Of a stretch of 64,000 bases of DNA, positions 25,826 through 35,772 are shown piece by piece (position 1 is the first letter of the stretch; each line of letters starts with the position of its first letter). Below the pieces are notes generated by a model. It made no database searches. It saw only the letters and a list, made by a program, of their open reading frames with translations, and was not told the DNA's origin. The translations under genes were made by a program, and so were the position numbers. The DNA comes from Chitinophagales bacterium (GTDB taxonomy: Bacteria; Bacteroidota; Bacteroidia; Chitinophagales; LD1), in NCBI GenBank assembly GCA_026129525.1, contig JAHCHW010000002.1, forward strand, positions 62,001-126,000, written 5' to 3'.

Positions 25826-28372
25826 CTAAGCATGTTGCTGCTTAGGCAAAGTAAAGTAGAAACGGCTGCCTTCGCCCGGAACCGACTTTGCCCAAATTTT
25901 GCCGCCATGTTTTACCACTACTTTGTGGCAAATGGCAAGCCCTATTCCGGTGCCCTGAAACTCATCGTTGGTATGCAGGCGCGTAAATATTTTGAAGATT
26001 TTTTCGGCATACGCCTGATCGAAGCCAATGCCGTTGTCGGCAACTTCAAACTCCCAATAGTTGCCAATGTCTTTTACTTTAACAGTAACCTTTTTGTGTT
26101 CGCTGCGGTTGTACTTAATACCGTTCTCAATCAGGTTTTGGAACAACTCACCCAACATGGTTTCGTTAACGGTAGCTGTAGGAAGATCATCTATTACCAC
26201 CTCCGCTTTATTGCGTTCAATGGTATCGGTTAAGTTTTTCAGCACTTTTTGCACCATATCGTTGAGCGATACATTGGGCGTTAGCTGCACTTGCTGGTCA
26301 ACACGGGAGTATTCGAGAATATCGCGAATGAGGTCGCTCATTTTGTTGGCTCCGTCAATGGAAAACTGAATAAACTCATTCGCCACTTCGTCTAACTGGG
26401 TTTCATATTTTTTCTTCAGCAAACCTAAATACGATGTAATAGTGCGTATAGGTTGTTTCATATCATGGCTTACCACGTAAGCAAACTCTTCGAGTTCTTT
26501 ATTGGATTGTGCAAGTTTTTCTGCCCAGCGTTCCAGTTCCAACTGCGCCTCTTTCAGGTCGGTTACATCGCGTATAATCACCAGATTTTCATCGGCCTTA
26601 AATGGTGCTATAATTACTTTGAAATAACGACCCTTGAAAATTGTTGTATCCTGATATTCGAACGAAACGCCTTTATCGGTCTCTTTTACCTCCTGCATTG
26701 CGCTGTTAAACGAAGCTGCAATTTCAGCAGGCAGCACATCGGTAAATTTCTTTCCTATTAAATCATAATCCGGAATGTAAGGTTCTAAGGTAGAGTAATC
26801 GTTGGTGCCGGTAAACTCTCCTTCGTCATCTACTATATACAACCAGTCGGGCAAGGCGCGCAGAATGTACTCGTTGGTTAATTGCGCTTCGTGTAAGCGT
26901 GTTTCTGTACGCAAACGCGTAAACGCGTTGGCTATCATACTTCCGATTAGTCCGAAGAAACTCGACTGCTCGTGCTGCACAGTTTCGTTAAACACAAAAA
27001 GTATAAAGCCGTTTACAATGTTCCCGCTTTGCATGGGAATGAGATAGAACCGCTTATTGGATAACTCATCCGGTGTAAGCACTTCAATTTTTCGCAGTTG
27101 TTCGGTTGAGATGTAGTTACCCCACGATGCCTTTTCGCCTTTTAACCCCCGCAGGAAGAAAATAAGTTGTTGATTGATTCTTACAATCAAGTTGAAATGC
27201 TGAATCAAGGTAATCTGACTGGGTGCAAACCATTGGTTGGTACTTTGAAACTCATCGTGCAGTTTGCCGTGCATACGGAACACCATCACGGCATCGGCAT
27301 TCAGCATATTGCCAAATTCGCCCAGTGCATAGTCAATTCCTGACTGAATTTCGGTACGGTCAACATTGATAAACTGAGTAGAGTGCTTAATCAGCATTTC
27401 CTCCACTTTCAACTGTTGTTGAATTTCAGCTTCCAGTTGTTTGCGGACTTCAATGTCGCGCGTTTCGGCAAAAATCAAATCGCCTTTGCGGTCGGGCGCA
27501 CTGTCGAATGCGCTGAAAATACTTTCTACCCAAATATAGGTTCCGTCAGCACGTTTAACGCGATACTCGCGGTTAACACGCGCCTCCGTGTTTTGTGTAA
27601 CTTCTTCAAGTGCGCTTTTTACGCTTTCCACATCATCGGCAGCAATTACTTCAAAAATTTCTTTTTTAAGCAAATCGTTTACCGCATAACCTGTTAATGA
27701 CTTTACGGCAGGATTGAGATAAACGAAAGTGAAATTCCTGTCAAGCATCACCTGCGTATCGCGGCTGCTTTCGCTGATAGATTTAAATTGAATACTCACG
27801 TTGGCACCCGTAGTTGCCTGCGTAAGTCGAATACGCTGTAAATTGATAAGGTAATTTCCACCCAACACAAATGCGAACGCCATCATTTGCATAGGCATTT
27901 GTTTGCCAATAAGCAGTGGTTGCTGTTCGCGGTAAATCCAAATCAATACCGAAAACAACACTACTTCGGCTATAGAAAAGAAAATTAACTCGCGTTTAGT
28001 ATCGAGCACAAAGCAGATAACAATGAACACAACATAGGTAAACAGCAGGGTAATAAATTCTGCCTCACTGTCGCCCTTCGTACTTTGTATGTAATAGAAG
28101 ATGATATTGAAATTGATGTAAAGAAGGAAGAGCTTGTAAAGCGAACGCGTATAAATGCTGAGTTTCTGATGCGATGAAATCCAGATAACTACAATACCAA
28201 AAATAATTCCGGTTATCCACAAGGCGGGAGGGTCATCGGTTACTTTGCCGGTAAGTGCTTCTACACCGTTGCCAAGCACATACACCGTTACCATAAAAGC
28301 GGTAACAGCTTTTTCCTTCCAGTAAACACCGGCTGTAATGCGGGCAAAAAGCGCTTTAATCCAGTTCAGCAT
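25826..28372 (-). CDS. Membrane PAS-domain sensor histidine kinase
   Basis: A protein of 848 residues from the ATG at 28372; a TTG two codons upstream is less likely. The N-terminal part (about 1-185) has about six hydrophobic helices. Then come a PAS/PAC unit (about 200-320), a GAF-like region (about 330-500), a second PAS (about 510-625), the HisKA domain with His636 in VVSHDMKQP, and a HATPase_c domain with NLIENGIKYN, ADNGIGFD and GTGIGLAICHKVV. It should sense a signal through membrane or PAS input and autophosphorylate. No response regulator is adjacent, so its partner is encoded elsewhere. The C-terminus resembles phytochrome-type kinases. Confidence 0.9.
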   Translation of the reverse strand: MLNWIKALFARITAGVYWKEKAVTAFMVTVYVLGNGVEALTGKVTDDPPALWITGIIFGIVVIWISSHQKLSIYTRSLYKLFLLYINFNIIFYYIQSTKGDSEAEFITLLFTYVVFIVICFVLDTKRELIFFSIAEVVLFSVLIWIYREQQPLLIGKQMPMQMMAFAFVLGGNYLINLQRIRLTQATTGANVSIQFKSISESSRDTQVMLDRNFTFVYLNPAVKSLTGYAVNDLLKKEIFEVIAADDVESVKSALEEVTQNTEARVNREYRVKRADGTYIWVESIFSAFDSAPDRKGDLIFAETRDIEVRKQLEAEIQQQLKVEEMLIKHSTQFINVDRTEIQSGIDYALGEFGNMLNADAVMVFRMHGKLHDEFQSTNQWFAPSQITLIQHFNLIVRINQQLIFFLRGLKGEKASWGNYISTEQLRKIEVLTPDELSNKRFYLIPMQSGNIVNGFILFVFNETVQHEQSSFFGLIGSMIANAFTRLRTETRLHEAQLTNEYILRALPDWLYIVDDEGEFTGTNDYSTLEPYIPDYDLIGKKFTDVLPAEIAASFNSAMQEVKETDKGVSFEYQDTTIFKGRYFKVIIAPFKADENLVIIRDVTDLKEAQLELERWAEKLAQSNKELEEFAYVVSHDMKQPIRTITSYLGLLKKKYETQLDEVANEFIQFSIDGANKMSDLIRDILEYSRVDQQVQLTPNVSLNDMVQKVLKNLTDTIERNKAEVVIDDLPTATVNETMLGELFQNLIENGIKYNRSEHKKVTVKVKDIGNYWEFEVADNGIGFDQAYAEKIFKIFTRLHTNDEFQGTGIGLAICHKVVVKHGGKIWAKSVPGEGSRFYFTLPKQQHA

Positions 28373-28586
28373 ATTCAAAGATAACTCCGCGTTGTGGATT
28401 ACGGCATCGGGTTTTGCATATCATACACATTAGTTGTACACAATACTCTCCAAATCAATTTCAACCAAGCCGTGTGGCTTATTAAGTAGTCAACTGTAAT
28501 TGAAAAGTGAATTAGTCTTTTCCGCTATACACACTTTAAGGTGTAAGATTTAATTCCTTCGTGGGCAAATAAAAACTCCCTCAACT

Positions 28587-29888
28587 ATGAAAAAAGAATT
28601 TAGTGACCTTATCAACAAGTTTTTCAGCAAGAGTGCTGAAATGGGACTGATTCAAATTTCGACTCAGGATGAAAAATTTGACGGAAAGCATGTAACGGTC
28701 AAAGGTAAAGAGTACGTTTACTTTGGTTCGTGCAGCTATTTAGGATTAGAAACTGACGAGCGTTTAAAGGAAGCGGCAATTGATGCGGTGCAGCGCTACG
28801 GCTCACAGTTTTCGTGCTCGCGCACTTTCCTGCAAATGGGGCTTTACGAAGAAGTAGAAAGTATGCTGAGTGAGATTTTCGGCAAACCAACTTTGCTTGC
28901 TCCCACTACCAGTTTAGGGCATATATCCACCATTCCGGTAATAATGGGTGAGCGCGATGCCATGATTGCCGACCAACAGGTGCATAACAGTGTTCGCAAT
29001 GCCATGAGTATTGCCAAAGGCGAAGGTGTTTATATGGAAACCGTTCCGCACAATGATATGGAAACGCTTGAGCGTAGAGTGCAGATTTTGCGTCATGACT
29101 ATGACAGAATATGGTACTTTGCCGATGGAGTTTACTCTATGTATGGCGATGGTGCCAAGTTTACCGAAATATGGCAGTTGCTCGAACGCTACGAGCAGTT
29201 CCATTTTTATGTGGACGATGCACATGGCATGAGTTGGACGGGCAAGCATGGACGCGGCTTGGTGTTGCAAAACATGCCTTACCATCCTAAAATGATGCTT
29301 ACTTCATCGCTGGCAAAAGGTTTTGCCAACTGCGGTGGTGTATTGGTGTTTAACGATGAAGAACAAAAACGTTTGATTAAAAACTGCGGCAGTTCGTTCA
29401 TTTTCTCCGGACCACTGCAACCTGCAGTTTTAGGCGCCATTAAAGCAGCCGCACAAATTCACCTGAGCAATGAGCTGGAACCCCTGCAAACCGAATTGTT
29501 TGAGCGCATGATTTTCTTTGTAGAAAAAGCACGCCAACTTGGTTTAGCGGTAATAAACAACGAACTAACACCGATTTTTTATGTGGGTGTTGGAAAAACA
29601 GAGATAGGGTTCAAACTGATTAACCGCTTGAAAGAGGAAGGTTTCTTCTGTAACCTTGCTCATTTCCCTGCTGTATCAGTTAAAAACGCAGGATTACGCG
29701 TAGCGCTTACCCGCCATCATTCTTTACAAGAAATTAGCCGACTACTGGAAACAGTTGCCGACTCGCTGCCTAAGTTTATGGAAGAAGAAAACTTTAGCAA
29801 CGAAGAATTGTTTAAAGCATTCAGAATAACTCCGCCCAACCAAAGTAAAAGCGGGGAGAACAATGACGAACTCCGTAAGATAGCCTAA
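28587..29888 (+). CDS. Alpha-oxoamine synthase family PLP enzyme (SPT/KBL/AONS-like)
   Basis: A 433-residue fold-type I PLP enzyme. Lys244 in SSLAKGFANCGG should bind PLP. Asp211 and His213 (VDDAHGMSW) contact the cofactor ring, and His133 (QQVHNS) stacks on it. Family members condense an amino acid with an acyl-CoA and lose CO2 (serine palmitoyltransferase, AONS, glycine C-acetyltransferase, cysteate-using capnine synthase). The unusual C-terminal tail after about residue 410 is polar. No biotin genes or other sphingolipid genes are adjacent, so the specificity is open. A sphingoid-base or sulfonolipid role is plausible for this phylum. A terminator follows the gene. Confidence 0.75.
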   Translation: MKKEFSDLINKFFSKSAEMGLIQISTQDEKFDGKHVTVKGKEYVYFGSCSYLGLETDERLKEAAIDAVQRYGSQFSCSRTFLQMGLYEEVESMLSEIFGKPTLLAPTTSLGHISTIPVIMGERDAMIADQQVHNSVRNAMSIAKGEGVYMETVPHNDMETLERRVQILRHDYDRIWYFADGVYSMYGDGAKFTEIWQLLERYEQFHFYVDDAHGMSWTGKHGRGLVLQNMPYHPKMMLTSSLAKGFANCGGVLVFNDEEQKRLIKNCGSSFIFSGPLQPAVLGAIKAAAQIHLSNELEPLQTELFERMIFFVEKARQLGLAVINNELTPIFYVGVGKTEIGFKLINRLKEEGFFCNLAHFPAVSVKNAGLRVALTRHHSLQEISRLLETVADSLPKFMEEENFSNEELFKAFRITPPNQSKSGENNDELRKIA

Positions 29889-29908
29889 GCAATACAGATC
29901 ACTTTTGT

Positions 29909-29940
29909 AAAACCATCACCATGCCGGTGGTGGTTTTTTT
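29909..29940 (+). terminator. Rho-independent terminator after the oxoamine synthase gene
   Basis: AAAACCATCACC (29909-29920) pairs with GGTGGTGGTTTT after a 5-base loop, followed by further T's to 29940. It ends the synthase transcript 20 bases after the stop and precedes the symporter gene. Confidence 0.8.
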
Positions 29941-29973
29941 ATTGTGTAAGCGAAATGTTACTTTGAACCCGAT

Positions 29974-31284
29974 ATGAAAAAGTTAGCATTGCACTGGCAG
30001 ATAATTATAGGCATGGCGGCAGGCATTGCGGTTGGAAGCATTGCCGTTCGGTTTGAGGAAGGCACCCAATGGGTAGTTAACTGGCTAAAACCCTGGGGCA
30101 CCATTTTCATTAACATGCTTAAACTTATTGCCATACCGCTCATAATTACTTCGCTTATAAAAGGTATTGCCGACTTAAAAGACATTACTCAACTTTCGAA
30201 ACTCGGTATTCGCACATTTTCGCTTTACATTATTACAACTGTTACGGCTGTTACTATCGGTTTAGTTTTAGTAAACACTGTTAAACCCGGAAAATTTGTA
30301 AGCGAAAAAACACGAACCGACATGCTGAGTTCGTTCAGCGATAAAGCCACCGAAAAGGTAACAGCTGCCAATGCCGCTCAAAGCAAAGGACCGCTGCAAC
30401 CATTGGTAGATGTAGTGCCCGATAATTTTTTCGGAGCAGCTTCATCAAACGGCAACATGTTGCAGGTAATTTTCTTCGTTATTTTTTTTGGTATTGGGTT
30501 AATACTCATACCGCCCGATAAGGCGCAGCCCGTAAAAGCCTTTTTTGAAGGCAGTAACGAAGTGATTCTAAAAATAATTGACATTATTATGCTGTTTGCA
30601 CCCATCGGTGTATTTGGCTTGCTGGCAGCTTTGGTTGCTGAATCGCCTTCGGCAGATATTTTTGTAGCGCTGGGTGCGTATGCGCTAACGGTAGTTGTGG
30701 GTTTAGGATTGTTGGTGTTGTTTTTTTATCCGCTGCTCGTAAAATTTTTTGCAGGTAAACAGCCTTTGTTCTTCCTTAAGGGAATTGCTCCGGCACAATT
30801 AGTGGCGTTCAGCACCAGTTCGAGTGCAGCAACTTTGCCCGTAACTATAGAAAGGGTGGAGGAACACTTAGGTGTAGAGAAAGAAGTGTCGAGCTTTGTA
30901 TTGCCGATTGGTGCAACGGTGAACATGGACGGCACCAGTTTGTATCAGGCAGTAGCCGCTGTATTTATAGCACAGGTTTTAGGAAATGATTTAACCTTAG
31001 CCGACCAACTTACCATCATTCTCACCGCTACGCTTGCCTCTATAGGTGCCGCTGCCGTACCGGGTGCCGGTTTGCTAATGTTGATTGTGGTGCTGGAAGC
31101 TATTGGTGTTAATCCCGCAGGGGTGGCGCTTATAATTGCGGTTGACCGACCTTTGGATATGTGCCGCACTGTTGCCAATGTAACCAGCGATGCATCGGTT
31201 TCTATGATAATTGCCAAGCAGTTAGGCAAACTTCGCAGTCCGCACCCGCAGGAATGGGATGACAATTACAAGAAGAAAAATTAA
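29974..31284 (+). CDS. Dicarboxylate/amino acid:cation symporter (DAACS family)
   Basis: A 436-residue transporter of the glutamate/aspartate/C4-dicarboxylate family. The hallmarks are the serine-rich hairpin AFSTSSSAATLPVT near 276, the NMDGTSLYQ motif near 313 for cation and substrate binding, the second hairpin GAAAVPGAGLLM near 360, and DRPLDMCRTVANVTSD near 391. About eight membrane helices are predicted. It imports an acidic amino acid or dicarboxylate with Na+ or H+. The exact substrate is not determined by these motifs. It converges with the GT39 gene with only 3 bases between stops. Confidence 0.92.
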   Translation: MKKLALHWQIIIGMAAGIAVGSIAVRFEEGTQWVVNWLKPWGTIFINMLKLIAIPLIITSLIKGIADLKDITQLSKLGIRTFSLYIITTVTAVTIGLVLVNTVKPGKFVSEKTRTDMLSSFSDKATEKVTAANAAQSKGPLQPLVDVVPDNFFGAASSNGNMLQVIFFVIFFGIGLILIPPDKAQPVKAFFEGSNEVILKIIDIIMLFAPIGVFGLLAALVAESPSADIFVALGAYALTVVVGLGLLVLFFYPLLVKFFAGKQPLFFLKGIAPAQLVAFSTSSSAATLPVTIERVEEHLGVEKEVSSFVLPIGATVNMDGTSLYQAVAAVFIAQVLGNDLTLADQLTIILTATLASIGAAAVPGAGLLMLIVVLEAIGVNPAGVALIIAVDRPLDMCRTVANVTSDASVSMIIAKQLGKLRSPHPQEWDDNYKKKN

Positions 31285-31287
31285 ACA

Positions 31288-32970
31288 CTACTTTTTTACC
31301 TCAACAGCATAGCGCTTGCTGTTGTAGGTAGGCGGCAACCATCCGGTTTTAACCGAAAAATACAAGCCATACTTACCCGGCTCTGAGGGAGTATGTAATT
31401 GAAGTTGGATATCCTTTCCTTTCTCCAACAACTCGTTCGTTAACAAAATGGATGTAACTTCTTCCAACACCAATGTACGCCCTCTGAAAAATTGATATGA
31501 TACATAAGGCAGGTAATTGGAATTTTCTTCTAAATCAACATAGGTATTCTTGGGCAAAGCCGCTTTCAATGAAATACGAAAACTATCTGACGGTTGGCAA
31601 CTTGCCGGCACATCATCTGCCGACAGTTTAATGCAGGCATGTGATTGAAAGTTGGAAATGTATGTGTATTGCAATGAACCTTTCTCCGTTTCGAACGATT
31701 CAAAGCCGCCTACAGGGTAATTGGGAATGAGCATAACCTCCTTGCCGCGCAGGGTGTCTTCGTAATTCCAAATATCGTACTGGTTTTGCCTGCCCATTAT
31801 ATTGTTGTACGAAACACCCAGTGAGCCGGCATAAAACTCGTACCGCGCTGCACGCTTGTAAGAGTTCATAAACAACACAGGGCGGCTTTCTGCTTTTTGC
31901 TTTATGGTAAGCGCCCATGTTTTCCAACCGAGATAATCGTTTCGCACCGAGTCGGCTAAAGGATGTTTGGGGAGAATGTCGAATACAACTACTACTCGCA
32001 AAAACAGAATAAGCAACACTGCTACGGGAACAGAACGATAAAACCATTTGCGGAGTTTATCGTTTGCCTCTAAATAACGATATCCGAAATAAACTGAAGG
32101 AGCGAGCGCAATCATTGTCCAGTGTGTTTCCACTCGTCCTTTAAAACTCATCAACAAAAAGAAAACATATACGCCCCACCAGTTCCACTTCAGTGCTTTT
32201 TCGAACGTATTATTCGGTGAGACTTTTACTGCCGCCACTAAAAACACCATGCCCGCAAATGGTCCGAACAAAAATGGTAACGAAGCTAAATACTGCAAGG
32301 TGTAAACAATGGTGTAAGCATCGGTGCTTCGCCCTGCTAAATGATATTGCAGCGATGGAAAGTTGTTTGTGTACTGCCAATACAAATGCGGTGTAAGCAC
32401 TACTGCCGCAAGCAACACTATTATCCAAAAATACGTACTGCGTAACAAGCGCAGATTGGAAAGAACGGTAAATGCTATGGGCAGTACCGCGTGATACTTG
32501 CTCAATAACATTCCGCATACAACAAAACTCAGCAATACCGCATTCCACAGATTTTGTTCTTCGCAAAAACTGCGGTACGCCAGCAAAAACACAACCGATA
32601 AAAACAGCAAAGGGGCATCGGGTAATGCGAGAAAACCGATAAAGTGTAAAACAGCAATAGACAGTATGAGCGCATAAAAAAGTTTCAGGTTAGCGGGTTT
32701 TACCAGCCGCTCCAATGCGTAAATAGTTGCCGTTCCTAAGGCTATGGTGAACAGGCGAACGCCTAATTCGTTTTTGAAAAGTGTAAAGCCCGCTTTTATG
32801 AGCAGTGCAACCATGGGTGGATGGTCGTAGTAGCCCCATGCCAACAGTTGTGCGTATTTCCAGTAGTAGGCTTCATCGTCAAAAATTTCGGTTACCCAAC
32901 CCTGCCACAGCGAAACGCTCAGCCAGAGTGCATAAAACAATAACCGTAAAAGTGTGTCAGGTAGTTTCAT
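31288..32970 (-). CDS. GT39/ArnT-like membrane glycosyltransferase
   Basis: A 560-residue protein with about 10-11 transmembrane helices over residues 1-330 and a periplasmic beta-rich C-terminal domain. Near the N-terminus lies the acidic loop IFDDEAYYWKYAQ (Asp31-Asp32-Glu33), followed by GYYDHPP, the signature of GT39/GT83-type enzymes that use polyprenyl-phosphate sugars. It probably glycosylates a lipid, glycan or protein on the periplasmic side. It sits downstream of pap2 and lptF/G-like genes on the same strand, which suggests LPS or lipid A modification. The acceptor is unknown. A REP-like repeat lies in the gap upstream. Confidence 0.8.
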   Translation of the reverse strand: MKLPDTLLRLLFYALWLSVSLWQGWVTEIFDDEAYYWKYAQLLAWGYYDHPPMVALLIKAGFTLFKNELGVRLFTIALGTATIYALERLVKPANLKLFYALILSIAVLHFIGFLALPDAPLLFLSVVFLLAYRSFCEEQNLWNAVLLSFVVCGMLLSKYHAVLPIAFTVLSNLRLLRSTYFWIIVLLAAVVLTPHLYWQYTNNFPSLQYHLAGRSTDAYTIVYTLQYLASLPFLFGPFAGMVFLVAAVKVSPNNTFEKALKWNWWGVYVFFLLMSFKGRVETHWTMIALAPSVYFGYRYLEANDKLRKWFYRSVPVAVLLILFLRVVVVFDILPKHPLADSVRNDYLGWKTWALTIKQKAESRPVLFMNSYKRAARYEFYAGSLGVSYNNIMGRQNQYDIWNYEDTLRGKEVMLIPNYPVGGFESFETEKGSLQYTYISNFQSHACIKLSADDVPASCQPSDSFRISLKAALPKNTYVDLEENSNYLPYVSYQFFRGRTLVLEEVTSILLTNELLEKGKDIQLQLHTPSEPGKYGLYFSVKTGWLPPTYNSKRYAVEVKK

Positions 32971-33014
32971 GCTTGTTGTGCAAGGTATGCCTGTTTACTT
33001 TGATATTTTTTTAG

Positions 33015-33050
33015 CCTCACCCCGACCCTCTCCACTTGTGGAGAGGGAGC
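33015..33050. repeat. REP-like intergenic palindrome (copy A)
   Basis: CCTCACCCCGA is followed by a perfect hairpin, CCCTCTCCAC and GTGGAGAGGG (33026-33047). A related but imperfect copy lies at 36223-36256. The T-run is short, so it is more like a dispersed repeat than a terminator. Confidence 0.55.
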
Positions 33051-33084
33051 AATATACTGCTCTGTATTGCAATAACTCATAGGT

Positions 33085-33738
33085 CTATACTTGCTTTAAG
33101 AGCGCTTTATCTTTCCACTTCAGTTTATTGTAAAAATCCGATTGGGCTATAAGCAACCAAACAAGAGTAGTAATAAATACACCCGCAAGTGAACCGGCAT
33201 ATACATCGCGAAAAAAATGTTGTAACAGGTACACGCGCGATATACCAATAAACAGCGCAGCGAAAAACAAGAAAACTTTTGCCGTTTTACTATGCACAAA
33301 AAGCGAGAGTAAAAAACAGGCGGCAAAGCCCGTGGCAGTATGCCCCGATGGGAAGCTGTTGTGATAATACACTTCTACTCCCTGAACCAGATTTAATACT
33401 GCCTTATCCTGAAAAAAAAGAGGCGGACGATGATGGTTTGGAAACACAACGTGTTTAAGCAACTGCACTACCCCACCGGTTAGCAACAAATTAGTTGCAA
33501 GCAGAAGTCCTTTGCCGTACGAGGAAAAAAAGAGGAGCAGAAAAACCAGCAAAAAAGCAGGCGCCTCGGCCAGGCGGGTAGTCCACTTAAAAAACTCATC
33601 GAAAAAGCGGGTGTGCAGTTGATTGAAGTAGAGAATTTCATCGCCCTTTTCGAACATGGCAATTAACACCCCGCCTGCAATTAAAAACAACAGATACAAA
33701 ATGAGGAACGGTTTCGCGTTGTCAACAAATTCTCTCAA
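33085..33738 (-). CDS. PAP2 family membrane phosphatase
   Basis: A 217-residue protein with five to six membrane helices. The three phosphatase motifs are complete: Lys95...Arg104-Pro105 (KHVVFPNHHRPP), Ser131-Gly132-His133 (FPSGHTA), and Ser167-Arg168...His174...Asp178 (SRVYLLQHFFRD). Family members remove phosphate from undecaprenyl-PP, lipid A or phosphatidate on the periplasmic face. The start is a TTG that overlaps the lptF/G stop (TTGA, 33735-33738), so the two genes are coupled. The next in-frame Met, at residue 28, would remove the first helix. Context favours an envelope lipid substrate. Confidence 0.85.
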   Translation of the reverse strand: MREFVDNAKPFLILYLLFLIAGGVLIAMFEKGDEILYFNQLHTRFFDEFFKWTTRLAEAPAFLLVFLLLFFSSYGKGLLLATNLLLTGGVVQLLKHVVFPNHHRPPLFFQDKAVLNLVQGVEVYYHNSFPSGHTATGFAACFLLSLFVHSKTAKVFLFFAALFIGISRVYLLQHFFRDVYAGSLAGVFITTLVWLLIAQSDFYNKLKWKDKALLKQV

Positions 33739-35192
33739 GCTATATGCGGTTTACGGTCAGTTAATTTCCTTACAAAATTGCGGTAGTAATCGGTACTGTA
33801 AATTTTTGAATCGTTGGCGGCTTTCATGGTTAAAAAGAAACCTATAGGCAAAAGAATAATGGTAGAAAGCCACATACCGGCAAGCGGAGTAAGGATGTTG
33901 TTTTCGGCAAGTTTTTCGCCAATAATGGAAGTAACATGATAAAGAATAAAAAACAGAACGCTGTAAAACAGGGGCCAGCCCAAGCCGCCTTTCCGTATAA
34001 TAGAACCGAGCGGAGCACCTATAAAGAATAATACCAAACAGGCTACCGAAAGGGTAAACTTACGGTACACTTCAACCATGTGCGATACATAATCGCGCTC
34101 CTTGTAAGCTAACTGTTTATCGGTAACATCAGTATAGTTTTTAATGTTGCGGGCTTTGTTGATGGCGCGCTCGTAAATTTGCAACTGTGTAGCGGGGTCG
34201 TAGGGTTGCACCAGTTCATCAACTGCCGCAAACGATGCCGCCTGAACGGTGGAGGGAATAGGCACCGAATCTATCCCGAATTTTTTAAGATTTACATATA
34301 CGCCCATTGAACTCACCAATCCGTTTTTAAGATGTTGGGCTTCGTGCCGTATGGTATCTACCTCGTTGTAGAGTTGTTGCAGGGTGAGCATTTGCTTTAA
34401 ATCTTTAAAGAAATTTTCATCGGTACGGTTTAACTTAAACTGCGACATATCGAAGCGTTTTTCCCACGATTTAAAGGTGGTGGCTACCATTTCGTAAGCC
34501 TTATGTTCTGTTTCGTTGTGGCTTTGTTCTTTGGGTTCTACTTCGCGGTATTGTTTTCCGTTTTCGAGTTTTAGCGTAAGGGCAAGCGCTTGTTCGTCCT
34601 GTATCATGCTCCCCTTTTCGGCAGTAATAACGTGGTCGCTGCCTCTGCCGCTGGTGTGGTCGTACACAATAATGTCGTAAAGAATATTGTTTTCATCGTC
34701 CTTGCGTCCTACCTTAATGTAGTAGCCGTCAATACCGCTGTAAAAAATACCGGGTTTAAGGGCTACGGTTGGTTTTTGGTGGCGTATATCGTACAGCAAT
34801 GCGCCAAATTTTAAGTTGGCTTTAGGCAAAAGGTTGTTGGAAAAGTAGAATGCAAAAATGCTGATACCCGCCACCGTTATAATAAGGGCTTTCATAAACC
34901 GCAGCAGCGATACTCCCGCAGATTTGACTGCTGTAAGTTCGTAGTACTCGCCCAATGCCCCGTAGGTCATAATAGATGCTAAAAGCACTGCCAACGGTAA
35001 TGCCAACGGCACTAAACGTGCCGATGCGTACAGCAGCAACTCCAGTAACACGGTATTGCTAAGTCCTTTCCCCACCAAATCATCAACATACTTCCACAAA
35101 AACTGCATTACCAACACAAACTGTGCTATGCAGAAAGTGAGAATAAAGGGTCCGATGAAACTCTTAATAACAAGCTTATCCAGCTTCTTCAT
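33735..35192 (-). CDS. LptF/LptG family LPS-export permease
   Basis: A 485-residue YjgP/YjgQ-family permease. The N-terminal block of about three helices (residues 13-120, with LPLALPLAVLLASIMTYG) is followed by a long periplasmic jellyroll-like domain (about 125-375). Three C-terminal helices include FFIGAPLGSIIRKGGLGWP and PLAGMWLSTIILLPIGFFL. With LptB it forms the ABC transporter that lifts LPS from the inner membrane. The family also includes paralogs with unclear roles. Bacteroidota often carry two unlinked copies, so F versus G cannot be decided here. The pap2 gene overlaps its stop. Confidence 0.88.
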   Translation of the reverse strand: MKKLDKLVIKSFIGPFILTFCIAQFVLVMQFLWKYVDDLVGKGLSNTVLLELLLYASARLVPLALPLAVLLASIMTYGALGEYYELTAVKSAGVSLLRFMKALIITVAGISIFAFYFSNNLLPKANLKFGALLYDIRHQKPTVALKPGIFYSGIDGYYIKVGRKDDENNILYDIIVYDHTSGRGSDHVITAEKGSMIQDEQALALTLKLENGKQYREVEPKEQSHNETEHKAYEMVATTFKSWEKRFDMSQFKLNRTDENFFKDLKQMLTLQQLYNEVDTIRHEAQHLKNGLVSSMGVYVNLKKFGIDSVPIPSTVQAASFAAVDELVQPYDPATQLQIYERAINKARNIKNYTDVTDKQLAYKERDYVSHMVEVYRKFTLSVACLVLFFIGAPLGSIIRKGGLGWPLFYSVLFFILYHVTSIIGEKLAENNILTPLAGMWLSTIILLPIGFFLTMKAANDSKIYSTDYYRNFVRKLTDRKPHIA

Positions 35193-35260
35193 AAACTTAA
35201 GCGCTACTCAAACGCTAAAGTATAAAAGTAAGTATGCGAGGAAGGATGAATAGCAAATAA

Positions 35261-35638
35261 CTACGCTCCTATGGCATGTTTTAAATCTTCAATTTGCTTA
35301 TCCCAAAGGAATGTTTGTTCCTTAATTTCTTTTTGCTCGGCAAAGTCGGTTACCTCTAAAATTGTTTCGTTGCTTATTTCGGACTTGTAAACACGGAAAG
35401 AAAAAAATTCGTCCTTGGGGCTGTCTTCCCAATGGTATTTTACAAATTCATCTTCTATCCACTCTACTTGTTTGGCGCGTTGGTAGGTGCCGTTCCATCC
35501 GAAAATTAAAATGTCGCCCTGTGAGTCGCAGTAGTCGGAAAACCACTGTGCAAGATTGCTGGGCTGATCTAAAAATTCGAATAAAATAGCGGGCGAAGAG
35601 CGAATGATGTATTCTAAGGTAAATTTTTTACGTGCCAT
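35261..35638 (-). CDS. START-like (SRPBCC) domain protein
   Basis: A 125-residue cytosolic protein with the layout of the AHSA1/START-like fold: FTLEYIIRSSPAILFEFLDQPSNLAQWF at the start, then a curved sheet and a long C-terminal helix (LWDKQIEDLKHAIG). This short single-domain form is common and conserved in Bacteroidota. The fold binds hydrophobic ligands in a cavity. The ligand and role are unknown. It lies 68 bases upstream of the lptF/G gene on the same strand and may share its transcript. Confidence 0.8.
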   Translation of the reverse strand: MARKKFTLEYIIRSSPAILFEFLDQPSNLAQWFSDYCDSQGDILIFGWNGTYQRAKQVEWIEDEFVKYHWEDSPKDEFFSFRVYKSEISNETILEVTDFAEQKEIKEQTFLWDKQIEDLKHAIGA

Positions 35639-35772
35639 ATAAATGTGTGTGCGTGTGTTTAGTTAGCAGTGAATGTTGCAAGAATAGAAAATAATACCAA
35701 ACACAAAAATTTTTTCGATACACAGTTACAGGCTGCAAGTAATTTGCCTACATTCATTGCAAAGCAAGGTAT

